DNA of 64,000 bases from positions 10,221-74,220 of the forward strand of contig JAZQYH010000061.1 in assembly GCA_045633415.1 (NCBI GenBank), in the 5' to 3' direction. The stretch is from RGIG3102 sp045633415 (GTDB lineage Bacteria > Bacillota > Clostridia > Oscillospirales > Ruminococcaceae). Below the pieces are notes generated by a model. That model was not told where the DNA came from and ran no database searches. It worked only from the letters and a program-made list of their open reading frames with translations. Made by a program: the position numbers and the translations under genes. How positions within the stretch are numbered: the first letter of the stretch is position 1; the number at the start of each line of letters is the position of its first letter. Below, one piece after another: positions 1 to 7,948 of this stretch.

Positions 1-1052
1 TAAGACCTGCTGATACAGTAAGCTTTGTTGCTGCTGGTGACAATCTTATTCATGGTTCTATTTATCTTCAAGCTGCAAGACGTGCTACTGATGGCGGATA
101 TGATTTTGACTATGCATACGAAAATACCGAAGATTATTTCGATGATTTTGATGTTCGATTTATCAATCAGGAAACCCTTGTTAATGATGCATATGCACCA
201 AGTCATTACCCACAGTTCTCTACCCCACTGGATTTAGGCGAAAAAGTTCTTGAAATGGGTTTTGATGTAATAGGAACATCCAATAACCATTCATACGATA
301 AAGGTGTTAAAGGCATAAAATCAAGCCTTGAGTACTGGAACAGTAAAGATGTTGTAAATGTTGGTTTCTATACTGGTGACGACAATGTAGATATTAAATA
401 TCTTACAAGAAATAATATTAAAATGGCATTTCTGGCATACACTTATGGAACAAATGGTCTGTCTATCTATGACGATACATCACCATACATAATTAACTGT
501 GACGATTTTGAAACTATTGACCGACAGGTTGCTATTGCAAAAGAAAATGCAGATATTGTTATAGTTTCTGCTCATTGGGGCTGGGAGGATACAAATAATC
601 TGAACTCTTATCAGGAACATGTAGCACAGCATTTTAATGAAATAGGGGTTGATGTAATTATCGGTACACATCCTCATGTAATCCAGACAGTTGAATGGCG
701 CATACATCCGGAAAACGGAAATAAAACACTTATATGTTATTCATTGGGAAACTTTATTTCCGGCCAGTCAAAAGGAAACAATATGTTGGGTGGTTTGTTC
801 CAGTTTGATATTGTCAAAACATATAATATGGACGAAAACTATACAATTATTGTTGAAAATCCTTATTTTGTACCTACAATCACACATTATGACTCAAATT
901 ATACAAATATAAGAAACTATTTGCTTTCTGACTATACCAAGGAAATGTCTGCAACCCATGGTGTAAAAGCATATGACAACAAGTTCTCTTATGAGTATAT
1001 TGAAAGTATAGTATATTCTGTAATTCCAGAAGAATTCCTGTTATATAAATAA
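1..1052 (+). CDS. CapA family phosphoesterase (3' part of gene)
   Basis: The frame is already open at base 3, so the N-terminus and any signal peptide lie outside the window; 349 residues are visible. The fragment opens with SFVAAGDNLIHG and continues with NNHSYDKG, SAHWGWE, GTHPHVIQ and SLGNFISG, the metal-binding pattern of the PGA_cap/CapA metallophosphoesterase-like family. Members are usually secreted or membrane-anchored and are linked by family to polyglutamate capsule or other cell-surface chemistry, but many are uncharacterised and no cap operon is visible here. The gene ends 8 bases before a bidirectional terminator and converges on yraN. The family is clear; the substrate is unknown. 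Confidence 0.85.
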   Translation, partial: RPADTVSFVAAGDNLIHGSIYLQAARRATDGGYDFDYAYENTEDYFDDFDVRFINQETLVNDAYAPSHYPQFSTPLDLGEKVLEMGFDVIGTSNNHSYDKGVKGIKSSLEYWNSKDVVNVGFYTGDDNVDIKYLTRNNIKMAFLAYTYGTNGLSIYDDTSPYIINCDDFETIDRQVAIAKENADIVIVSAHWGWEDTNNLNSYQEHVAQHFNEIGVDVIIGTHPHVIQTVEWRIHPENGNKTLICYSLGNFISGQSKGNNMLGGLFQFDIVKTYNMDENYTIIVENPYFVPTITHYDSNYTNIRNYLLSDYTKEMSATHGVKAYDNKFSYEYIESIVYSVIPEEFLLYK

Positions 1053-1060
1053 ACAAATAA

Positions 1061-1087
1061 AACCGACCTTTGATAAGGTCGGTTTTT
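1061..1087. terminator. Bidirectional terminator between capA-like gene and yraN
   Basis: A 10-bp perfect stem, AACCGACCTT / AAGGTCGGTT, encloses a TGAT loop. It is followed by T residues on the plus strand and preceded by A residues, so it can serve both converging genes. Confidence 0.85.
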
Positions 1088-1091
1088 GTTA

Positions 1092-1442
1092 TTAAAATGC
1101 ACTTTCAATTACATTTATTACAGGTTTTGTATCTGCACTGTATACTTCAGCAACATCAAAGCGTACCATCATATCTCCAAAATTTTTCAATGCAAGGAAT
1201 TGGCTGGCTGCTGTTTTGATTTTTTTCTGTTTTGAATACGTTACTGCATCTCTGGCATTACAGAATTTGTTGTCCTTGCGTGTTTTAACTTCAACAAACA
1301 CAATAAGGTTTTTCTTTTTGGCAATTATATCCACTTCGCCAAATTTTGTTCTGAAGTTGACATCCAACAGCTCATATTTTTTGTCAGTATACCATTTGCA
1401 AACAAGTTTTTCACCTAAAATGCCAATTAATCTTTTGTCCAT
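1092..1442 (-). CDS. yraN: YraN family (UPF0102) endonuclease-like protein
   Basis: This 116-residue protein has the fold signature of the UPF0102/YraN family: GEKLVCKWY near residue 10, FGEVDIIAKK around residues 34-43 and FVEVKTRK around residues 48-55. The E..D..E.K pattern is that of restriction-endonuclease-like nucleases. Family members sit beside rnhB in many bacteria and are presumed to act on nucleic acid, but the biochemical role is not settled. The start overlaps the end of rnhB by 16 bases, so the two are translationally coupled. It is the last gene of the rplS-lepB-rbgA-rnhB-yraN unit. Confidence 0.9.
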   Translation of the reverse strand: MDKRLIGILGEKLVCKWYTDKKYELLDVNFRTKFGEVDIIAKKKNLIVFVEVKTRKDNKFCNARDAVTYSKQKKIKTAASQFLALKNFGDMMVRFDVAEVYSADTKPVINVIESAF

Positions 1443-2047
1443 AAAAGTTCCGGTCTTTTTGTAAAAAAGCTCTTTCTGTAAAAATTCTGAATACCATGCT
1501 GGGAAATCAGTTCATAATGCTGCTTTGTAGGGTAACCTTTATGCTTCAGTAACTGATACTGCGGATATTCTTTATCCAGCTGTACCATATATCTGTCACG
1601 GGAAACTTTTGCCAGAATAGATGCGGCCGCAATAGACATGCTGGTTGCATCCCCTTTTACAACAGCTTTAGCCCTGCAAGGCATTTCTTTAGGAAGTTTA
1701 TTGCCATCAACAAGTACGATATCAGTAGGAATTCCGAGATTGAGAACAGCCTGTTTCATGCCATTAAGTGATGCATTGAGAATATTTACTCTGTCAATTT
1801 CTTCTGCTGAAACCATTACTACAGAATATGCCATCGCATTTTCAATAATAATGTCGTAAAGCTTATCTCTCTTCTTTTCACTGATTTTTTTACTGTCGTT
1901 TATATCATCGCACTGAAAATCTGCAGGCAGGATTACAGCCGCACAGCAAACAGGACCACATAATGGTCCACGGCCTGCTTCATCAGCACCCCGCAATACA
2001 GGAAAATCTGTTCTGATTGCATTGTCAAACTCGTATAAACTATTCAT
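1427..2047 (-). CDS. rnhB: Ribonuclease HII
   Basis: RNase HII cleaves the RNA strand of RNA-DNA hybrids and removes misincorporated ribonucleotides. The 206-residue product carries GADEAGRGPLCGPV near the N-terminus (catalytic Asp-Glu), LVDGNKLP, and AAASILAKVSRDR with HKGYPTKQHYE in the C-terminal half, all family hallmarks. I chose the ATG at 2047, which overlaps the rbgA stop by 8 bases and has a GAAAGG element upstream, over an in-frame start at 2104 that would run 65 bases into rbgA and add a non-conserved extension. The length is typical for the family. Confidence 0.95.
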   Translation of the reverse strand: MNSLYEFDNAIRTDFPVLRGADEAGRGPLCGPVCCAAVILPADFQCDDINDSKKISEKKRDKLYDIIIENAMAYSVVMVSAEEIDRVNILNASLNGMKQAVLNLGIPTDIVLVDGNKLPKEMPCRAKAVVKGDATSMSIAAASILAKVSRDRYMVQLDKEYPQYQLLKHKGYPTKQHYELISQHGIQNFYRKSFFTKRPELLWTKD

Positions 2048-2951
2048 TGTTTTCTGGCCTTTCAAGACTGATTTTGCCCAGTTTGGAAGAGCGGAATTCA
2101 TCACAAAGCATAATAGCAGCTCTTTCTGTGTTTTCTACGCCACCAGACATCAGCATACCACGTTTTCTTGCAATTTTACAAAGAATGTCATAGTTATCCA
2201 TCTGGATATCATCTTCGGAAAGTTTATATCTTTCCATAAGCATTTCTGGATAGATTGTTTTGATAGCATCTATAAGAGATACTGCCAGTGTCTCAATATC
2301 AAGGATATCATCTTTGATTGAACCAATAAATGCAAGATTTGCTGCAATTTTCTGGTTTTCAAATTTTCTCCAGAGAACACCAGGCATATCCAGAAGGTCA
2401 AGATTGCCTACTGTAACCCACTGTTTACCTCTTGTAACACCAGGTCTGTCTTGTGCCTTTGCACGCTGTGTACCAGCAATAGCATTGATAAATGTAGATT
2501 TACCAACGTTAGGTATACCTACCATCATTGCACGGATTTTTTCGCCTTCAATACCTTTTGCCTGACGTCTTTCCAGCAGTTCTTTCAATTCTTTTTCTAC
2601 CTGTGAAATTACATTTTTAGCGCTTTTGCCTGTTTTGGAGTTAATAGCAATAGCACCCATACCATTGTCTTTAAAGTATTTAATCCACTGGTTTGTAATA
2701 TTCATATCAGCAAGGTCTGCTTTATTGAGAACATAAACTTTTGGTTTGTTTTTAATAATTGCCTCAATTTCAGGGTTCTGGCTGGAATATGGAATTCTGG
2801 CATCAAGCAATACAATAACAACATCCACATTCTTGATTTCTTTGTCCATAAGACGAAGAGTTTTCATCATATGGCCTGGAAACCAGTGTATGCTTTTGCT
2901 GTTTACATTAGCCTGTCCAAGTTCTTCAAAATTCTGTGTATAATCGTTCAT
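2040..2951 (-). CDS. rbgA: Ribosome biogenesis GTPase RbgA (YlqF)
   Basis: RbgA is a circularly permuted GTPase needed for late 50S subunit assembly. In this 303-residue protein the G4 motif NKAD comes first (about residue 77), then G1 GIPNVGKST (about 145) and G3 DMPG (about 190), which is the permuted order of the YlqF/YawG family. HWFPGHMMK near the N-terminus is the family signature. The ATG directly follows the lepB stop codon (TAAATG), so the genes are coupled. The order rplS-lepB-rbgA-rnhB is conserved across many Firmicutes. Confidence 0.95.
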   Translation of the reverse strand: MNDYTQNFEELGQANVNSKSIHWFPGHMMKTLRLMDKEIKNVDVVIVLLDARIPYSSQNPEIEAIIKNKPKVYVLNKADLADMNITNQWIKYFKDNGMGAIAINSKTGKSAKNVISQVEKELKELLERRQAKGIEGEKIRAMMVGIPNVGKSTFINAIAGTQRAKAQDRPGVTRGKQWVTVGNLDLLDMPGVLWRKFENQKIAANLAFIGSIKDDILDIETLAVSLIDAIKTIYPEMLMERYKLSEDDIQMDNYDILCKIARKRGMLMSGGVENTERAAIMLCDEFRSSKLGKISLERPENNE

Positions 2952-3467
2952 TTATTCTACTTTCCCCAATTCAGAAAATGGTGATATTCTAAAAAATGCT
3001 TTTCCCAGAATATCATTTTCATTGATAACACCTATAACATCATTTCTGGAGTCATAGGAGTTATTTCTGTTGTCGCCCATTAAAAATACATATCCATCTG
3101 GTACAGTAATATCCAGAGTATCTGTTGGTGATGTATTCATTGGCTCCATAATGTAGTCTTCATCAAGAAGAGTACCATTCAAATATACATCTCCATTTTC
3201 AAAATCAATTTTAATATTGTCACCACCTGTTGCAATAACACGTTTGATAAGCGGCTTGCTATAGCCATTGTTAGTGTCTGTTACAATAATGTCACCTTTT
3301 TCAGGTGAATACATAAAATTGGTGATTATGATTTTCTCATGGTTATGCAAAGTGTTCCGCATTGATTCCCCTTCCACAACAATAATTCTGAAAAAGAAAA
3401 GAATTATCACTGTAAGTATCAATACTGAAACTGAAATATTTTCTATTAAGTCATAAAACTTTTTCAT
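2952..3467 (-). CDS. lepB: Type I signal peptidase
   Basis: This enzyme cleaves signal peptides from secreted proteins at the outer face of the membrane. The 171-residue product has one N-terminal membrane segment (about residues 11-31), the catalytic Ser35 in VEGESMRNT and the catalytic Lys in LIKRVIATGGD, followed by the box FLMGDNRNNSYDSR. An upstream in-frame TTG at 3503 lies inside the rplS terminator hairpin and has no ribosome-binding site. I therefore place the start at the ATG at 3467, which has AAAGGA upstream. Short, single-TM Gram-positive SipS-like type. Confidence 0.93.
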   Translation of the reverse strand: MKKFYDLIENISVSVLILTVIILFFFRIIVVEGESMRNTLHNHEKIIITNFMYSPEKGDIIVTDTNNGYSKPLIKRVIATGGDNIKIDFENGDVYLNGTLLDEDYIMEPMNTSPTDTLDITVPDGYVFLMGDNRNNSYDSRNDVIGVINENDILGKAFFRISPFSELGKVE

Positions 3468-3490
3468 AGGATTTTCCTTTTGAAAACAAA

Positions 3491-3513
3491 AAGAGGACAG
3501 CAAGTGTCCTCTT
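3491..3513 (-). terminator. Terminator or attenuator after rplS
   Basis: A 9-bp perfect stem AAGAGGACA / TGTCCTCTT with a short loop is followed in the minus direction by TTTTTGTTTT. It lies between rplS and lepB, so lepB and downstream genes probably rely on read-through or a weak internal promoter. Confidence 0.85.
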
Positions 3514-3520
3514 AAATGTC

Positions 3521-3865
3521 TTATTTGATTTTTTCTTTAACTTTAGCTGCTTTACCAACTCTGTCTCTGAGGTAGAACAGTTTAGCACGACGAACACGAC
3601 CGTATCTAACGATTTCTACTTTTTCAACAAATGGTGAGTTGATTGGGAATACTCTTTCAACACCTACACCGTAAGCTGTTTTTCTTACTGTGAATGTTTC
3701 AGAAACACCGCCGTGTTTTTTAGCGATTACGATACCTTCAAAAATCTGAATTCTTTCTTTTTCGCCTTCTTTAATACGTACGTGAACTTTTACAGTATCA
3801 CCGATGTTTACTTCTGGTTTTTCTGCTTTAAGCATGCCTTCTGTCATCAATTTGATTGCGTCCAT
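3521..3865 (-). CDS. rplS: 50S ribosomal protein L19
   Basis: L19 sits at the 30S-50S interface. The 114-residue product contains GDTVKVHVRIKEG, IQIFEGIVIAKK, FTVRKTAYGVGVERVFP and the C-terminal RRAKLFYLRDR, so the whole protein is present. I use the ATG at 3865 with GGAGG eight bases upstream; an earlier in-frame start would add 15 residues not found in L19 and would cover the structured leader. It is the first gene of its transcription unit. Confidence 0.97.
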   Translation of the reverse strand: MDAIKLMTEGMLKAEKPEVNIGDTVKVHVRIKEGEKERIQIFEGIVIAKKHGGVSETFTVRKTAYGVGVERVFPINSPFVEKVEIVRYGRVRRAKLFYLRDRVGKAAKVKEKIK

Positions 3866-3901
3866 TATATTTTCCTCCATGTTTTTATCAGATATTCTTA
3901 C

Positions 3902-3972
3902 ACGATACACTCTATATCGTCAGAGGACTACCCGCTTAATGTTATACATTAACCCTGTTGATGGCTCAACAG
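3902..3972 (-). promoter_or_regulatory. Structured 5' leader of rplS (L19-leader-like)
   Basis: Three adjacent hairpins lie between the promoter and rplS: CTGTTGA/TCAACAG (3955-3972), TTAATGT/ACATTAA (3936-3952) and ACGATA/TATCGT (3902-3920). Firmicutes often control rplS with an autoregulatory L19 leader RNA in this position. I infer such an element from its position and the stems, but did not match it to a covariance model. Confidence 0.5.
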
Positions 3973-3988
3973 ATACTAACGCCTAAAT

Positions 3989-4017
3989 ATAATACCACAA
4001 CAATAACATAAATGCAA
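3989..4017 (-). promoter_or_regulatory. Promoter of rplS unit
   Basis: Sigma-A-type promoter on the minus strand: TTGCAT (4012-4017), a 17-base spacer and TATTAT (3989-3994). It lies just upstream of the structured leader. Confidence 0.7.
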
Positions 4018-4044
4018 GCATTTTTTTGTGTTTTTTAACAAATT

Positions 4045-4698
4045 TTATTGAAGAATTTCCAACTTTTCGTCAAGAAGATTTACTCTCAATACATCACAGC
4101 TGTTTACATCAACACCATATTTTTCGCCAAAATATTCCAGCAAAAGATTTGGGTTAAGATTATATGTAGTGCCGGCCGGGAAAAGCGCAGTAAATGTAAG
4201 ACTGTTATCATCTTTATCTGTAACTGCAAGATTTCTGATTTCAGACTTGATGTTGATATCAGTTGTTTTCTTTTTGCTCTGTTTTGTAACTATGATTTCT
4301 TCGCTTTCTTCAAAATCTTTGATGCAGTTTTCAAGAACAGATTTATCAGCATACATTTTAATTTTGTAAAGTGCATATTTAATCTGTGAAGCTTCATAGT
4401 CAGGTGCACCTGCAGCTGTAAGGATGATACCATCTGGCAGAGTACCTTCCATAGCTTTAAGAATCTGCTGTTCTGACATATCTTCTTCCAAACGGAAATC
4501 AAAGCTTTCACACAGTGATTCGTGTCCCAGAGAAAGTGGCAGAGTAAATGTCATATATATATGTGGATTAAAACCTTTGGAATACCATACAGGCAGACCA
4601 GACATCTTCAATGCACGCTGCATAACTTTCTGAAGGTCAAGATGTGAGAAGAATATAGAAAGTCCTGTTTTCTGAAATTTAATTCTTATTGTACTCAA
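4045..4698 (-). CDS. TIGR03936 / DUF2344 family protein
   Basis: This 217-residue protein begins with IRIKFQKTGLSIFFSHLDLQ and contains VWYSKGFNPHIYM, typical of the radical-SAM-linked DUF2344 family (TIGR03936). Members are encoded next to, or fused to, TIGR03960 radical SAM proteins in Clostridia. The start overlaps the end of that gene by 20 bases, implying coupled translation and a shared task, perhaps RNA or ribosome modification, though no reaction is established. In many Clostridia an RNase G/rplU block follows; here the rplS unit follows instead. Confidence 0.85.
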   Translation of the reverse strand: MSTIRIKFQKTGLSIFFSHLDLQKVMQRALKMSGLPVWYSKGFNPHIYMTFTLPLSLGHESLCESFDFRLEEDMSEQQILKAMEGTLPDGIILTAAGAPDYEASQIKYALYKIKMYADKSVLENCIKDFEESEEIIVTKQSKKKTTDINIKSEIRNLAVTDKDDNSLTFTALFPAGTTYNLNPNLLLEYFGEKYGVDVNSCDVLRVNLLDEKLEILQ

Positions 4699-6529
4699 AA
4701 CATGCCCTCCCTAAAAGTTTGTTTGCACCACAGCTATAACACTGTTTGTTGCAAGGTCTCGATGTGATTGCCTGAAGAGAACGTTCATAGTCTTCTATCA
4801 GGAATTTTTTAGTAACACCATAATTGATATGGTCCCAAGGATTGATTTCATCATATGGACGGAATCTGTTAGCATAGAATTTTGAATCTACACCAAATTT
4901 TTCAAATGCAGACATCCATGCATCATAGTTGAAACATTCATACCAAGAATCAAACTTACAGCCGTTGATATAAGCATCCAGAATAACTGGTGCCAGTCTT
5001 CTGTCGCCTCGTGCCAGAACAGCCTCTAAAAGGCTTTCTTTTGGGTCGTTGTAGCTTACTTTGATACGTTTGTTTGTTTTTGCACATTCCAGCAGATATG
5101 CCTGTTTTTCCTTGATTAATTCACCATCATTCTGACCAAAAAACTGGAATGGTGTGAATGGTTTAGGAATAAATGTAGCAACACTGATGGAAACTTCTGG
5201 TTTCCCTTTTGGTCTGTTTGGCATAGCCCAGAATGTATCAATAACTTTCTGTGCTGTATCTACAATACCTTTGATATCTTCCATTGTTTCTCCTGGAAGA
5301 CCCATCATAAAGTAAAGTTTGATATGTGTATATCCACCTTCAAATGCAATTTTGGCAGTTTTTTCGATTTCTTCTTCTGTAACATTTTTATTGATAATAT
5401 CACGAAGACGCTGTGTGCCTGCCTCTGGTGCAAGTGTAAGACCAGATTTACGAATTTTAGTAGTTTTTTCAATAAGAGATTCGCTGAAGTTATCTACACG
5501 AAGTGAAGGAAGAGCAATATTTACTTTTTCTTCCTGTGTCCAAGGCACCATATTGTCCAGCAGTTCTTCCAGCTGGGAATGGTCAGATGTGGACAGAGAT
5601 GTAAGAGATACTTCTTCATAGCCTGTATTTTTACACAGGTCACGGGCACCAGAATTAATCAGGTCAATATCTCTTTCTCTGAATGGACGATAAATAAAGC
5701 CTGCTTGACAGAAACGGCAACCACGGATACATCCACGGAGAACTTCTACCATGGCACGATTATGTACAGCACCAGCCATAGGTACAACTGTATCAGTTGG
5801 GAATGGCAGTGTTGCAAAATCCTTTACAATATGTTTTTCTACAATGCCAGGTGCACCATGCAGTGGTGTAACACTTTTAATGGTACCGTCTTCTTTATAA
5901 TCTACATCATAGAATGAAGGTACATAAACACCTTGAATTTTAGACAGAGCTTTTAGTGTTTCAAGTTTCGAAAGGCCCTGTTTTTTACATTCGTTATAAA
6001 CACGGCAGATTTCTACATCAAGGAACTCACCTTCGCCCAAAGCCATAATATCAAAGAAGTCAGCCACAGGTTCCGCATTACATGTGCAAGGACCACCAGC
6101 GATAATAAGAGGCCAGCTTTCATCCCTGTCTTTTGCATAGAAAGGAATACCTGCAAGGTCAAGCATAGCAAGTACATTGGAGTATGAAAGTTCATACATC
6201 AATGTAAAGCCGATAATATCCATTTCTTTAAGAGGAGTTTTGCTTTCAAGTGTATAGAGAGGAATGTTGTTTTCCTTCACTTTGGACATCATATCTACCC
6301 ATGGTGTAAAGCATCTCTCGCACCAGATATAGTCCTGTTTATTAAGTTCATCATAAAGTATTTTCATACCAAGATGAGACATACCGATTTCGTATGTATC
6401 TGGGAAGCAGAATGCAAATCTTACATCTACTTCATCTTTATTTTTAATAATGCATCCAGGTTCTCCACCTGTATATCTGGCAGGTTTTTGAACAGAAAGC
6501 AGTATAGATTTCAATTTGTTGTCAATCAT
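4679..6529 (-). CDS. TIGR03960 family B12-binding-type radical SAM protein
   Basis: The 616-residue protein has an N-terminal region with PARYTGGEPG, FCFPDTYEIGMSHLG and the loop IIAGGPCTCN, as in B12-binding-like domains. The radical SAM cluster motif RGCIRGCRFCQAGF (CxxxCxxC) follows near the middle, and the C-terminus is rich in cysteine (CNKQCYSCGANK). It should bind a 4Fe-4S cluster and SAM; the substrate is unknown. I chose the ATG at 6529 with GGAGG five bases upstream; an earlier in-frame start at 6586 overlaps spoIVFB but lacks a site. It is paired with the DUF2344 gene as in many Clostridia. Confidence 0.88.
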   Translation of the reverse strand: MIDNKLKSILLSVQKPARYTGGEPGCIIKNKDEVDVRFAFCFPDTYEIGMSHLGMKILYDELNKQDYIWCERCFTPWVDMMSKVKENNIPLYTLESKTPLKEMDIIGFTLMYELSYSNVLAMLDLAGIPFYAKDRDESWPLIIAGGPCTCNAEPVADFFDIMALGEGEFLDVEICRVYNECKKQGLSKLETLKALSKIQGVYVPSFYDVDYKEDGTIKSVTPLHGAPGIVEKHIVKDFATLPFPTDTVVPMAGAVHNRAMVEVLRGCIRGCRFCQAGFIYRPFRERDIDLINSGARDLCKNTGYEEVSLTSLSTSDHSQLEELLDNMVPWTQEEKVNIALPSLRVDNFSESLIEKTTKIRKSGLTLAPEAGTQRLRDIINKNVTEEEIEKTAKIAFEGGYTHIKLYFMMGLPGETMEDIKGIVDTAQKVIDTFWAMPNRPKGKPEVSISVATFIPKPFTPFQFFGQNDGELIKEKQAYLLECAKTNKRIKVSYNDPKESLLEAVLARGDRRLAPVILDAYINGCKFDSWYECFNYDAWMSAFEKFGVDSKFYANRFRPYDEINPWDHINYGVTKKFLIEDYERSLQAITSRPCNKQCYSCGANKLLGRACFEYNKN

Positions 6530-6582
6530 CAGAGCCTCCGGTAATTTTAATATATTAAATATACCATATCTGGCTGTATTTT

Positions 6583-7119
6583 TCAAACATCATTTAATAT
6601 GTTGTATATAAAATAGACTAACGGCAACAGAAACATCAAATTGATATCTGTAAAGTATATTAGCATTACATAAATGACAATTAATGTGAAAATGCTGATT
6701 TTCTTATAATTTCTTTGATAAAACGGGCTTATTCTATATAATATTTGCCCACCGTCCAGATAATATATGGGTATCATGTTTATTGTAAAGATAATTATAT
6801 TAATTATAATCAGTATATACTGATTAATAGTTAGACAGTAGTTACATAAAACAGCTGCGATAGCAGATATCAAAACATTGGTTAATGGGCCTGAAATCAG
6901 GATAATTATCATATATTTATTTGATGTAACATTGTTTTTCATTCTGAATCCGAATACAGAAATATCTATTTGTGGCCATTTTTTAATCAATATTCTATAA
7001 GAAAGAATATGCCCAAGTTCATGCAAACAACTGGACAGTAAACAATATTTAAAAACATTTAAATTATCAAAAAACAAACCTATGTACACCAAAATAAAGA
7101 ATAAAAAACTACTGTTCAT
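6583..7119 (-). CDS. SpoIVFB-like site-2 metalloprotease (M50)
   Basis: This 178-residue membrane protein carries the zinc motif HELGH (about residue 33) and the second M50 motif YYLDGGQIL (about residue 120), within four to five hydrophobic segments. SpoIVFB is the intramembrane protease that activates pro-sigma-K in the mother cell of sporulating Firmicutes. The adjacent upstream gene encodes an M23-type membrane protein resembling SpoIVFA, its inhibitor, with a 4-base ATGA overlap, which supports that role. It is shorter than B. subtilis SpoIVFB because it lacks a C-terminal CBS domain. A general S2P role remains possible. Confidence 0.8.
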   Translation of the reverse strand: MNSSFLFFILVYIGLFFDNLNVFKYCLLSSCLHELGHILSYRILIKKWPQIDISVFGFRMKNNVTSNKYMIIILISGPLTNVLISAIAAVLCNYCLTINQYILIIINIIIFTINMIPIYYLDGGQILYRISPFYQRNYKKISIFTLIVIYVMLIYFTDINLMFLLPLVYFIYNILNDV

Positions 7120-7865
7120 ATATCCAATACATAGGCTGGATTATATCTGATTCCATTTGCTATAAATTCAAAATGCAAATGAGGGCCTGTAGCGTTTCCT
7201 GTTTCACCTACCGATGCTATAACCTGACCAGAGAGAACCGTATCACCTGTTTTTACAAAGTTAAACTGATTATGTGCATACAGTGTTTCTATACCGTTTT
7301 CAGATAAAATTCTTATGTGATTCCCTGCTTTGGAGTTATATTCTGCTTTTGTTACAACACCCTCAAATGCACAGCGGATAAAACTACCTTCTGGGGCGGC
7401 AATATCTAAACCTGTATGAAATTCTTTCTCTTTTTTATTAAAAGGATTTGTTCTTATTCCATAGGGCGATGAAATATATCCTTTTACAGGAATTATCCCT
7501 TTTTCATCAATTACATATTTTTTATTAGACACATTATTCGGGTAAATATCAGCACTTCCCTTTGCTGTAAAATTATTAAAAACTGTTATCAGCTCTCCAA
7601 AACGAACCTGTAATTCATTATAGATATTCTCGACAAAACTGTTATATGAAAAACTGTTTTCTATAAATTTGTCTGTTTCAAAAAATTCAGTATAATTTTC
7701 TTTGGTATAAGCAAAAATATAATCATCAGAATATTTTAATGCAAACGAAACTATCAAAATAATCAGAGAAAATATCAGCTGAATATTAAAATAGAAATTT
7801 TCCTTTCTATATTTATAGCGCCTTGGTTCTCTGGATTTGTTTTCATTACTTTCCTTTGTCCACAT
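7116..7865 (-). CDS. M23 (LytM) family membrane protein, SpoIVFA-like
   Basis: The 249-residue product has a basic N-terminus, one membrane segment (about residues 27-45), a linker, and a C-terminal LytM domain. That domain contains HTGLDIAAPEGS (HxxxD) and GPHLHFEF (HxH), so the zinc ligands look intact. Position directly before an SpoIVFB-like protease, with a 4-base overlap, suggests SpoIVFA, which tethers and inhibits SpoIVFB. The intact ligands also leave open a cell-wall endopeptidase. The start at 7865 has AGGAGGGG just upstream; the longer in-frame start at 7925 lies inside the preceding terminator. Confidence 0.78.
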   Translation of the reverse strand: MWTKESNENKSREPRRYKYRKENFYFNIQLIFSLIILIVSFALKYSDDYIFAYTKENYTEFFETDKFIENSFSYNSFVENIYNELQVRFGELITVFNNFTAKGSADIYPNNVSNKKYVIDEKGIIPVKGYISSPYGIRTNPFNKKEKEFHTGLDIAAPEGSFIRCAFEGVVTKAEYNSKAGNHIRILSENGIETLYAHNQFNFVKTGDTVLSGQVIASVGETGNATGPHLHFEFIANGIRYNPAYVLDI

Positions 7866-7904
7866 AATACCCCTCCTATTTGTTCTATATAAAAATATAT
7901 GAAA

Positions 7905-7932
7905 AAAGACTATGGATATAACCACAGTCTTT
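7905..7932 (-). terminator. Terminator after nfnB
   Basis: An 11-bp stem with one G-U pair, from AAAGACTGTGG pairing with CCATAGTCTTT in the minus direction, is followed by a T run. It separates the nfn operon from spoIVFA. Confidence 0.8.
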
Positions 7933-7948
7933 TAAACTATAAATATAT

